Source: an uncultured beta proteobacterium
Lineage (GTDB): Bacteria > Pseudomonadota > Gammaproteobacteria > Burkholderiales > SG8-39
Reading direction: 5' to 3'
Assembly: GCA_903928055.1 (NCBI GenBank)
Contig: CAIYPG010000112.1
Location: 1-40,961, forward strand
Length of the DNA: 40,961 nt
Position 1 is the first letter of the stretch. Every line of letters begins with the position of its first letter. This document shows, one piece after another, positions 23,624 through 31,247 of this stretch. Position numbers and translations under genes: made by a program. The notes under the pieces were generated by a model. That model was not told the DNA's origin and did not search any database. It worked only from the letters and a program-made list of their open reading frames with translations.

Positions 23624-24772
23624 TCAGGAAATCAGGCCGTAGAACCGGCCGACGTTCTCGCAGATGATCTTGTGTTGCGTGGGCGCCGGCAGGTGGCTGA
23701 ACTGGCGTTTGATGTAGTCCTGCGAATCGGGGAACACGCCGTCGGCGTGTGGATAGTCCGAGCCCCACATCACGCAGTCCTCGCCCAGTTCATCCAGCAG
23801 CTTGGAGCCCACGCGGTCGTTCTGGAACGTCGCGCGGCACTGGCGGCGCCAGTACTCGCTGGGCTTCATCTTCATCGACAGGCGCTCGCGATAGCGGCCT
23901 TCCCATTCCTCGTCCATGCGCTCGAGAACGTACGGAATCCAGCCGATGCCGCTTTCTCCGAGCACGATACGCAACTGCGGATAGCGTTCCAGCGCGCCGC
24001 AGTGGATGACGGCCGAGAGGATGCTGCCCATGACCAGCTGGAATGAGGAGATGCGCGTGGCATTCTCCAGCAGCTTGTCCATCTCGGTCATTTCCACCCT
24101 GGGCGGGTCCTTGCGAATGCCGATGGTGTGGAAGTGCACCGCCAGGTTGTTGTCGGCTGCAGCTTTCCAGAGCGGTTCCCAATAACGGTGCCACAGCGGG
24201 ATCATGTCCCAGTTGAAGGCGAAGTCGATGCCACCCAGGCCCAGGCTGGCCACGCGGTTCACTTCGGCCACCGCCACGTCCACGTTGTGGCAGGGAATGG
24301 AGGCCAGACCGACGAAGCGTTTCCTGTCGTAGCTGCAGAAATCGGCCAGCCAGTCGTTGTAGATGCGGAATACCTCGGAGGCCACCTGCGGGTCCTTGAC
24401 CTTGGCACCCACGCCCAGGATGCCGTACATCACCTCGGCCTGGATGCCGTCACGGTCCTGGTCCTGCAGGCGGTACTTCGGATCGCCGGGGCGGCGGATG
24501 TTCCTTTTTTCCACGTCCTCGAACAGGCCGGTCTCGGCCATCCGGTCCATGCGGTGCTCCTGGCCGGGGATGTGCTTGCGGCCCGCACCGCCCAGTCCGC
24601 CCACGAAGCCGAAAAAATCCTCGTGTTCCCCCACCCACATCGGGCCGTCCTTGCTGCCGATCACATGGGGCATGCGCGCCTTCATGGCTTGGCTGGCGTT
24701 CTTGGTGAACAGATCGTCCGGCAAAAAGCCCAGGTCAATGTGGCAATCGGCGGATATGCAGCGGTATTCCAT
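23624..24772 (-). CDS. Amidohydrolase_2 family metal-dependent enzyme
   Basis: A 382-residue TIM-barrel protein of the amidohydrolase_2 family (PF04909), which includes nonhydrolytic decarboxylases such as ACMSD and gamma-resorcylate decarboxylase. Visible parts are SADCHIDLGF at the N-terminus, LAVHFHTIGI in mid-barrel, AVIHCGALERYPQLRIVLGESG and the terminal metal-region motif MWGSDYPHADGVFPDS. The first metal motif has only one His (His11); the second His of the HxH form is replaced by Asp13. It is sandwiched between two Bug receptor genes, 30 and 10 bp away, in one operon. Aromatic-acid decarboxylation is an inference. Confidence 0.85.
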   Translation of the reverse strand: MEYRCISADCHIDLGFLPDDLFTKNASQAMKARMPHVIGSKDGPMWVGEHEDFFGFVGGLGGAGRKHIPGQEHRMDRMAETGLFEDVEKRNIRRPGDPKYRLQDQDRDGIQAEVMYGILGVGAKVKDPQVASEVFRIYNDWLADFCSYDRKRFVGLASIPCHNVDVAVAEVNRVASLGLGGIDFAFNWDMIPLWHRYWEPLWKAAADNNLAVHFHTIGIRKDPPRVEMTEMDKLLENATRISSFQLVMGSILSAVIHCGALERYPQLRIVLGESGIGWIPYVLERMDEEWEGRYRERLSMKMKPSEYWRRQCRATFQNDRVGSKLLDELGEDCVMWGSDYPHADGVFPDSQDYIKRQFSHLPAPTQHKIICENVGRFYGLIS

Positions 24773-24802
24773 GATGCCTCCCTGCGGGAAAAATGTGGAG
24801 CG

Positions 24803-25783
24803 CTATTCCACGGTAATGCGCGAATTCACGACGAGGCGGCGCCAGCGCTCGACTTCGGAGACGATGAGCTGACGGAATTCCTCGGGGCTGCTGCCCACGG
24901 GCTCGCCGCCGTCGGTGGCGAGCTGTTTGGCGATTTGCGGCGACTTCACCACTTTGGCCAGCTCCAGTGCCACCTTGTTCAGAATGGGTGGCGGCGTACG
25001 TGCGGGCGCTGACCAGCCATGCCAGGTATTGAGGTCATAGCCGGCCAGGCCCGCTTCCGCGATGGTCGGCAGGTCGGGCAGCACGGTCGAGCGCCTGCCC
25101 ATGCTGGTGGCGAGCGCGCGCATCTTGCCGCTCTTGATATGGGGCAGTGTCGTCAGCGGACTGGCGAAGGTGACGTCCACGCGGCCCGCCATCAGGTCCA
25201 CCAGCACAGGCCCGGTGCCTTTGTACGGGATGTAGTCCACGTCGATTTTCGCCAGATCCGCCATCCACACTGCGGCAAGATGGGTGAAGCTGCCGGCGCC
25301 GCCGACGCCGAAATTCAGCTTGCCCGGGCGCGATTTGACGTAGGTAATCAGTTCCTGCACTGACTTTACGGGTACGCCTGGATAGGCGACGAGCAGGTAG
25401 GGTGCGCGCGTTGCGATGGAGATCGGTGCGAAGTCCTTGACCGGATCGTAGTCGAGGTCCTTGTACAACGCCGGCGAGAACGTGAAGCTGGGCGTGACGG
25501 CCAGCAGGGTGTAGCCATCGGGCGCCTGCTTGGCGACGTAGCCGAAGCCGATGGTGTTGCCTGCGCCCTCACGGTTTTCCACCAGGAACTGGCGCCCCAG
25601 GTTCTCGCTCAGTTTGGTTGAGAACAGACGTGCCTGGAGGTCGGTAGCGCCGCCGGCGGCCTGGGCCACAATCACTCGCACCGGCCTGGCCGGAAAATCA
25701 GCGGGCAGCTGCGCGCGAACTGGTGTTGACGACATTGTAACGACGGAGATGCAGCCCAGCCCGGCGAAACCTTTCCAGTTCAT
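24803..25783 (-). CDS. Bug-family receptor
   Basis: A 326-residue periplasmic receptor; signal about 1-25 (ending VRA-Q). Family landmarks are PARPVRVIVAQAAGGATDLQAR, QAPDGYTLLAV, LDYDPVKDFAPISI and VDYIPYKGTGPVLVDLMAGRVD. It has the Asp-type pocket loop, in contrast to the receptor two genes downstream. The amidohydrolase gene follows after 30 bp, so this is the first gene of a receptor-enzyme-receptor operon; the ferredoxin gene lies 71 bp upstream on the same strand. Confidence 0.92.
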   Translation of the reverse strand: MNWKGFAGLGCISVVTMSSTPVRAQLPADFPARPVRVIVAQAAGGATDLQARLFSTKLSENLGRQFLVENREGAGNTIGFGYVAKQAPDGYTLLAVTPSFTFSPALYKDLDYDPVKDFAPISIATRAPYLLVAYPGVPVKSVQELITYVKSRPGKLNFGVGGAGSFTHLAAVWMADLAKIDVDYIPYKGTGPVLVDLMAGRVDVTFASPLTTLPHIKSGKMRALATSMGRRSTVLPDLPTIAEAGLAGYDLNTWHGWSAPARTPPPILNKVALELAKVVKSPQIAKQLATDGGEPVGSSPEEFRQLIVSEVERWRRLVVNSRITVE

Positions 25784-25854
25784 GCTTCCTCCTTGCGACC
25801 TTGACGTGCCGAGAGCTCGTCCCGGCTCGTGACGTGCGGCAGCCTGCGAAGAAA

Positions 25855-26163
25855 CTAGATCTTCAGTCGTTCGACCACGCGGCCGTTCTTGAGGTGTTGC
25901 TCGACGATTTCATCGATGTCGGTCTTGTCGACATAGGTGTACCAGGTCTCTTCGGGATAGACCACGATCACCGGGCCTTCCGAGCAGCGGTCAAGGCAGC
26001 CGGCCATGTTGATGCGCACCTTGCCGTCGCCGGACAGGCCCAAATCCTTGACTTTTTTCTTGGCGTAATCGCGGATTTCGTTTGCGCCGTGATCATTGCA
26101 GCAGGCTTCGCCGTTGGTGCGCTGGTTGCAGCAGAAGAATACGTGGTGCGAGTAGTGGCTCAT
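25855..26163 (-). CDS. Thioredoxin-like [2Fe-2S] ferredoxin
   Basis: A 102-residue protein of the thioredoxin-like 2Fe-2S ferredoxin family, related to NuoE/HoxE C-domains. Cysteines occur at 11, 12, 21, 22, 56 and 60 in VFFCCNQRTNGEACC and MAGCLDRCSEGP; one from the first group, one from the second and the last pair are the likely cluster ligands. It would pass electrons in the cytoplasm. The ATG at 26163 is preferred; a longer frame to 26259 has no ribosome binding site support. Its placement beside the receptor and amidohydrolase genes suggests, but does not prove, a redox step in the same pathway. Confidence 0.88.
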   Translation of the reverse strand: MSHYSHHVFFCCNQRTNGEACCNDHGANEIRDYAKKKVKDLGLSGDGKVRINMAGCLDRCSEGPVIVVYPEETWYTYVDKTDIDEIVEQHLKNGRVVERLKI

Positions 26164-26377
26164 GTCATCTCCAGGGACTCCCGGTCCGCAGGTCCGGCCG
26201 GGGTGACGCGGTGGTGGTTGTGTTTGCGAACGGGTGAGACGCGATTGAGACTCATCCAAATCGAGCAGGGAGCAGTCTATCCATTTGCCATGAGCGGTCT
26301 ATATGCGCAGCGTTAAACCAGATATGCCGTGGACGGCAATCCGGATGGACGAATAATCGGGTCGTCAACGCGGGTTT

Positions 26378-26418
26378 CAGGTGCGCGGTGCAGTCGCTTC
26401 GCGTATTCTGCGCACCTG
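26378..26418. repeat. 9-bp inverted repeat in the ferredoxin/lyase divergent gap
   Basis: CAGGTGCGC (26378-26386) and GCGCACCTG (26410-26418) with a 23-base spacer. A second small dyad TGCAAA-tctgc-TTTGCA follows at 26431-26447. The 26164-26563 gap has no gene; these dyads and the -10 at 26481 are all I see. Confidence 0.35.
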
Positions 26419-26480
26419 CAAAACGGGCGATGCAAATCTGCTTTGCAGGCGGGGTCCTATCAAGCGGAAAGGTGCGGCGA

Positions 26481-26486
26481 TATACT
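26481..26486 (+). promoter_or_regulatory. Possible -10 element for the lyase-fold gene
   Basis: TATACT, five of six matches to the -10 consensus, lies 77 bp before the ATG at 26564. The -35 region at 17-bp spacing is not recognisable. Confidence 0.4.
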
Positions 26487-26563
26487 CGCGGCCATTCCTG
26501 CTGAGAAGAGAAATGCAGCAGGATTCCGTTTCATAAAACCACCACATACGGAAAGACAAAAGG

Positions 26564-27514
26564 ATGGACAAAATCTCTCAGGCAAAGACGGCCCGTCTCC
26601 AGCAGCTGATCAAGCGCAAGGACAAGGTGTTGCCGGTATTCCATCCGCCCAGTGCAGCGTTGGGCCGGATCATGGAAAAGGCCGGCGTGGAATGCGGCTT
26701 TGTCGGCACCAGCGGCGTGGTTGGCACCTATACCGGCCTTTCCGACGTTGGCACCGCCACGATGACCGAGTGTGTGCAGGTCGCCGGCTGGATTGCGCAG
26801 AGTGTCAGCTTCCCGATCATCATCGACGGCGATACCGGCCATGGCGGCATCATGGCGGTGCGCCGCCTGATCCGCGAATGCATCAATGCCGGCGTTGCCG
26901 GCATCCGCATCGACGACCAGCCGATCGAAGGCAAGCGCAAGACCGGCACCGCTGGCGTGGAAGTGGTGCCGATCGAACAGGCCATTGCCCGGTATCGCGC
27001 CGCGGTGGACATGAAGAACGAGCTTGACCCGAATTTCGTCATCATGGCGCAGTGCTATGCCGGCAATGCCGCGAACAGCAGCTTCGAGGACACCCTCGTC
27101 CGCCTGAAGGCCTACGCAGAGGATGCAGGCGTGGACTGGGTGCAACTCGAGTATCCGCGTTCGATTGAAGAGATCAAGAGGGCCAAGGCGGCGGCCGGCA
27201 AGGCGGCATTCTCCTTCATGAAGGGCGGCCTGGGACGTCACGTCAGCCTGAAGGAGCACATGGACCTGGGCATCAACATCGCCTGGTACCCGCGGATAAT
27301 GCACCAGGTGTCGTGGAATTCGATGTGGCGTTTCCTGCTGGACTTCAACGCCCGCGAGATGCAGGCCTATGAGGACTTCCTCAAGGAACACCAAAAGGAC
27401 GGCTGCCCGGACCCGCTCGAAGTCGGCCCGGAAGGCGAAGGCCTGGACAAACAGCGTGAACTGGAAGAGCGTTACTTTTCGGCCGACATGCTCAACAAAT
27501 ACCGCAAGGCTTGA
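26564..27514 (+). CDS. Isocitrate lyase/PEP mutase superfamily enzyme lacking the lyase Cys
   Basis: A 316-residue TIM-barrel enzyme. The Mg-binding motif is IIIDGDTGHGG with Asp88 and Asp90, as in the ICL/PEP mutase superfamily. The flexible loop that in isocitrate and methylisocitrate lyases reads K(K/R)CGH is here GKRKTG (123-128), so the catalytic Cys is replaced by Lys126. This argues against a 2-methylisocitrate lyase role and for another family reaction such as oxaloacetate-type decarboxylation or C-P/C-C chemistry. A C-terminal extension (EFLKEHQKDGCPDPLE-like) follows. The second amidohydrolase gene starts 50 bp downstream. Confidence 0.83.
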   Translation: MDKISQAKTARLQQLIKRKDKVLPVFHPPSAALGRIMEKAGVECGFVGTSGVVGTYTGLSDVGTATMTECVQVAGWIAQSVSFPIIIDGDTGHGGIMAVRRLIRECINAGVAGIRIDDQPIEGKRKTGTAGVEVVPIEQAIARYRAAVDMKNELDPNFVIMAQCYAGNAANSSFEDTLVRLKAYAEDAGVDWVQLEYPRSIEEIKRAKAAAGKAAFSFMKGGLGRHVSLKEHMDLGINIAWYPRIMHQVSWNSMWRFLLDFNAREMQAYEDFLKEHQKDGCPDPLEVGPEGEGLDKQRELEERYFSADMLNKYRKA

Positions 27515-27564
27515 ACAAGTATTTTCTAATCAGTATTTCTGAATTAGCACAGGAGCAATAAAAC

Positions 27565-28719
27565 ATGGCAAAGAACGGATACAAGATTTTCGACTCCGAC
27601 ACCCACGTCGGCCCCACCATGGAAGTGCTGGAGAAGTACCTCTCCGCCGCCGACAAGACCAAGCTCGCCGGCTGGGAGCAGTACAAGTCCACCGCCAAGG
27701 CCGGAAGGACTATGTACAACAAGGGTGCGCGTATTTATCGCCGCAAGCTGGGCACCGCCAGCCCTGATACGGCACCTGCGGGCTACATGGCCGGCTTCAC
27801 CGGCGCCCATGGAGAGCGCAAGCCCTTCCCGCATACCGATCTCCACGTGGACAAGCGCCTTGTGGACATGGACTTCGAGGGTGTGGACGTCAACCTGACG
27901 TTCCCCTCCGGCTGGTTCGGCACCTTTACGACTGGCGATGACATTGCGCTTGAGGCCGCGATGTACCGCGCCTACCACAGCTGGATGGCCGATTACTGCT
28001 CGGCCGCACCCAACCGCCTCGGCGGCGTGATTCTCGTCTCCGGGCGGGACATCAAGGGCAGCCTGGAAGAGATCAAGAAGCATGGCAAGTCCCCCTGGGC
28101 CTGGGGCATTCTGCCTTACGCGCCCTACGGCATGCCGCTCGACCATCCGGACCTGGAGCCGGTGTGGGCGGCCGCGCAGGAATATGACCTGACCGTTTCC
28201 ATGCACACCTTCACGGTGATGCCCCCCTATGCACCGGGCGGCCTGGACAACTGGGAGAACCTGTTCCTGCAGCGTTCCGCCGCGCACCCGTGGTGCGGCA
28301 TGCGCAACATGGCCTCGCTGATCGGCGCCGGCGTCATGGATCGCTATCCGAAGCTGCGCATCGCCACCCTGGAAGCCGGCCATGGCTGGCTGCCGTTCTG
28401 GCTGGCGCGTATTGACGAGCATGCCAAGACCATCGCGAGCGAAATTCCTAAACTGAAGCATTTGCCCAGCGAGTATGCAGTGAGCGGGCGCTACTTCCAG
28501 AGCATCGAAGTGCCGGAAGGTGAGAAGCTCACCAATTCCGTCATGGACCTCCTTGGCGATGACGTGCTGATGTATGCCTCAGATTACCCGCACGGCGAGA
28601 GCCATTTCCCGCACACCGTCGACATGGCGATGGACTGGAATGACACCAGCAAGGCGCGCAAGCAGAAGCTGTTCTGGGACAACGCAGTGAAGTGCTACCC
28701 CCGTTCCGGACTGAAATAG
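27565..28719 (+). CDS. Amidohydrolase_2 family metal-dependent enzyme, second copy
   Basis: A 384-residue TIM-barrel protein distantly related to the one at 23624. Motifs are FDSDTHVGP (His14), VDMDFEGVDVNLTFPSG, LTVSMHTFTVM in mid-barrel, YPKLRIATLEAGHGWLPFW and YASDYPHGESHFPHTVD near the C-terminus. As in the other copy, the second N-terminal His is absent. The gene follows the lyase-fold gene by 50 bp after a GCACAGGAGC site and is followed by strong terminators. It may decarboxylate or hydrolyse a carboxylic acid; the exact reaction cannot be read from sequence. Confidence 0.86.
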   Translation: MAKNGYKIFDSDTHVGPTMEVLEKYLSAADKTKLAGWEQYKSTAKAGRTMYNKGARIYRRKLGTASPDTAPAGYMAGFTGAHGERKPFPHTDLHVDKRLVDMDFEGVDVNLTFPSGWFGTFTTGDDIALEAAMYRAYHSWMADYCSAAPNRLGGVILVSGRDIKGSLEEIKKHGKSPWAWGILPYAPYGMPLDHPDLEPVWAAAQEYDLTVSMHTFTVMPPYAPGGLDNWENLFLQRSAAHPWCGMRNMASLIGAGVMDRYPKLRIATLEAGHGWLPFWLARIDEHAKTIASEIPKLKHLPSEYAVSGRYFQSIEVPEGEKLTNSVMDLLGDDVLMYASDYPHGESHFPHTVDMAMDWNDTSKARKQKLFWDNAVKCYPRSGLK

Positions 28720-28731
28720 GCTGAAACCGCG

Positions 28732-28754
28732 CGGCCGGGTTCCCTGCCCGGCCG
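28732..28754 (+). terminator. Strong GC hairpin after the amidohydrolase
   Basis: CGGCCGGG (28732-28739), seven-base loop, CCCGGCCG (28747-28754), 13 bp after the stop. It lacks a T-run and probably supports the terminator just downstream or stabilises the message end. Confidence 0.45.
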
Positions 28755-28784
28755 TGCAGCAGTTCAAGCGGCCAGGGGATGCAG

Positions 28785-28811
28785 GGGGCGGGCGACCGCC
28801 CCTTTTTCTTT
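28785..28811 (+). terminator. Intrinsic terminator
   Basis: GGGGCGG (28785-28791), tetraloop GCGA, CCGCCCC (28796-28802), then TTTTTCTTT (28803-28811). This is a textbook Rho-independent terminator for the lyase/amidohydrolase transcript. The remainder of the 371-bp gap to the LysR gene has no gene. Confidence 0.82.
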
Positions 28812-28963
28812 GCCAATTCGTGCCAGATCCGGCTCCAAATGCATCAGATATTCCACATAGTGCAACGAAAGGCGTCGATCCGGTGCCGGGGCCGGCAGTG
28901 CCCCATGACGAAATGATAACGTGTCCTAGTTACGTGCCCGGGCGGAGCAGCCGGACAGACGAA

Positions 28964-28986
28964 AGGCAGGGATGATTTCCCTGCCT
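28964..28986. promoter_or_regulatory. Inverted repeat upstream of the LysR gene
   Basis: AGGCAGGGA (28964-28972), five-base spacer, TCCCTGCCT (28978-28986), 105 bp before the LysR start. Its position suits autoregulation, although it lacks the T-N11-A form typical of LysR sites. Confidence 0.4.
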
Positions 28987-29090
28987 GCCGATTGCAAATC
29001 GATCCGGCCGCCTCCAGGCACTGAAAATCACACGAAAATTCGCACGATCATTCGCAGAACCAGTGGTGCGACTGCCTACCGGAGAACGCC

Positions 29091-30059
29091 TTGGATTTCG
29101 CAAGACTCAAGTTGTTTGTCGAAGTGGCCGAGCATGGCAGCCTGACCAAGGCCTCCATCGCACTGAGTTCCGTGCCCTCTGCCATCAGCCGCAAGATCGC
29201 GGCCTTCGAGCTTGAATGCGGCGGTCGCCTGTTCCACCGCACCGGGCGCGGCGTCACGCTGACCGAACTGGGCCAGCGCATCCTGCCGCGTGCGCGCGAA
29301 CTGCTCGACGGCCTGGACTGCCTGTCCGAGGACATCCGCAGCAATGCCGGCGTGCCCATGGGCGAGGTCCGCGTCGGCATGCTGGCCTCGCTGTCCCATC
29401 CGGTGATCAACCGGTTGTTCCGCGAGGTTCGCGCGAACTATCCGTCTATCAAGCTCCATGCGTATGGCGGCTCGAACGGCCAGCTCGATGAATGGCTGGC
29501 ACGCGGCCACATCGACATGGCACTGCTGTTCCGTTACGGCAAGGCCGAGGTCGGCAACGAGTTGCCCCTGGGCATTGTGGATACGTATCTGATTGGCGCC
29601 AAGGGTGATCCCATTACGCGCCATTCCACTGTCAAGTTTTCGCAGATCGACAAGCTGCCGCTGATCCTCCCGGGCGCGCCGAACGGACTGCGCGTGATCC
29701 TCGACCAGGTGGCAAAGAAGAAGGGCATTTCGCTCTCCATCGTCATGGAGGCGAATGCACTGCCGATCCAGAAGGATGTCGTGGCAAAGGGTGACGTGCA
29801 TACCATCCTTGCCGGATATGCCGCCGCACAGGAGGTCGAACTTGGCCTGCTGCAGGCATCGCGCATCGTCAATCCGGGCATCGAGCGCATCGTTACGCTG
29901 GGCCTGACGAACAACAAGCCGGCATCCATTGCCACGCGCGAGGTGGCGCGCATCCTGCGTACCATCATTGATGACATGTCGGGCAGCATGAACCTGCGCA
30001 AGGCCTCCGGCGTGAAGGTCGAGGCCGCATCGGTCGACAAGGCCGAACAGGCCAACTGA
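29091..30059 (+). CDS. LysR-family transcriptional regulator
   Basis: A 322-residue LysR-type regulator starting at TTG after CCGGAGA. The N-terminal winged helix-turn-helix (1-60) reads MDFARLKLFVEVAEHGSLTK, then LSSVPSAISRKIAAFE, RLFHRTGRGVTLTELG. The remaining residues form the effector-binding domain (GEVRVGMLASLSHPVI at about 87). Such proteins bind a small acid and switch neighbouring catabolic genes. Its targets are unclear because the upstream operon is separated by a terminator and the downstream gene is convergent. Confidence 0.92.
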   Translation: MDFARLKLFVEVAEHGSLTKASIALSSVPSAISRKIAAFELECGGRLFHRTGRGVTLTELGQRILPRARELLDGLDCLSEDIRSNAGVPMGEVRVGMLASLSHPVINRLFREVRANYPSIKLHAYGGSNGQLDEWLARGHIDMALLFRYGKAEVGNELPLGIVDTYLIGAKGDPITRHSTVKFSQIDKLPLILPGAPNGLRVILDQVAKKKGISLSIVMEANALPIQKDVVAKGDVHTILAGYAAAQEVELGLLQASRIVNPGIERIVTLGLTNNKPASIATREVARILRTIIDDMSGSMNLRKASGVKVEAASVDKAEQAN

Positions 30060-30090
30060 GGCCGGCCCGGATTGTCGCCTCGTGCCCTGC

Positions 30091-31089
30091 TCAGGGAACG
30101 AGCAGAATCTTGCCGATGTGCTCGCTGGACTCCATCAGCGCATGTGCCGCACCGGCCTGCTCCAGCGGAAATGTCTTGTAGACCACCGGCCGGATCTTTC
30201 CTTCCTCGATCAACGGCCAGATCCGGTGGCGCAGGTTGCGAGCGATCTGTGCCTTGAACTCGATGGTACGGGGGCGCAGCGCCGAACCGGTGACGGTGAG
30301 CCGCTTGTAGGTGAACGCGCCGACATCAATCTGCGCCTTGCCCCCGCCCAGCGCGGCAATGAACACCAGCCGCCCGTCGGTGGCCAGCGACTTCAGTTCA
30401 CGGTCGACGTAGCTTCCGCCCACCATGTCGAGGATGACGTCAACGCCATTGCCTCCGGTGACTTCCTTGATGACCTCGACAAAATCCTCGGTGCGGTAGT
30501 TGATCACGCGATCGGCGCCGAGTCTTGTACAGGCGGCGCATTTTTCCGCGCTGCCGGCGGTGGCGTAGACCTTGTTGCCCAGTGCATGCGCCATCTGGAT
30601 TGCAGTGACGCCGATGCCCGATGAGCCGCCCTGCACCAGCAGCGATTCGCCCGGCGAGAGTGCGGCGCGGTCCCACACATTGCTCCACACCGTCATGAAG
30701 GTTTCCGGCAGCGCGGCCGCATCGACCAGGGACACGCCCTTCGGGACGCCCATGCAGTTCTGGGCCGGCGCGATGCAGTAATCTGCATAGCCGCCACCCG
30801 ATACCAGCGCGCAGACCTCGTCGCCCAGCTTCCATTCGGTCACGCCTAGGCCGAGCGCGACCACGGTGCCGGAGATCTCCAGGCCCATGATTTCCGGCGC
30901 ACCGGGTGGCATGCGGTATTTGCCCATGCGCTGCATGGTGTCGGCGCGATTGACGCCGGCTGCTGCGACCTTGATCAGCACTTCGCCTATCTGGGGTAGT
31001 TGCAGGGGCCGGGTGGCGGGCTTGAGCGAATCCGGCGGCCCGCCGATTTCGGTGATCTCGATAACGCGCACGGTGGATGGAATGTTCAT
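30091..31089 (-). CDS. NAD(P)H-quinone oxidoreductase, zeta-crystallin-like
   Basis: A 332-residue medium-chain reductase without zinc ligands. MNIPSTVRVIEITEIGGP opens the chain, VNRADTMQRMGKY and PGLE-type LGLEISGTVVALG follow, and the nucleotide-binding loop reads VQGGSSGIGVTAIQMA. The pattern fits PIG3/QOR-type quinone reductases. Starts further upstream (31134 or 31149) would overlap the divergent gene region; the ATG at 31089 matches the family N-terminus and is preferred. It converges on the LysR gene with 31 bp between. Confidence 0.88.
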   Translation of the reverse strand: MNIPSTVRVIEITEIGGPPDSLKPATRPLQLPQIGEVLIKVAAAGVNRADTMQRMGKYRMPPGAPEIMGLEISGTVVALGLGVTEWKLGDEVCALVSGGGYADYCIAPAQNCMGVPKGVSLVDAAALPETFMTVWSNVWDRAALSPGESLLVQGGSSGIGVTAIQMAHALGNKVYATAGSAEKCAACTRLGADRVINYRTEDFVEVIKEVTGGNGVDVILDMVGGSYVDRELKSLATDGRLVFIAALGGGKAQIDVGAFTYKRLTVTGSALRPRTIEFKAQIARNLRHRIWPLIEEGKIRPVVYKTFPLEQAGAAHALMESSEHIGKILLVP

Positions 31090-31247
31090 GTTCTGCCTCG
31101 CAGCGGATTCGTCGGCGGACCCATCATTCGTCATCGAGTCCGGATGCACAGTTTAGCCTATCGGGGCTGAATCTCATCATGGCACGCTGGCATTTTCCGG
31201 TGGCTGGCGCACAATACCGCGCATCCGCTTCCCGCAAGGAGGTCACC

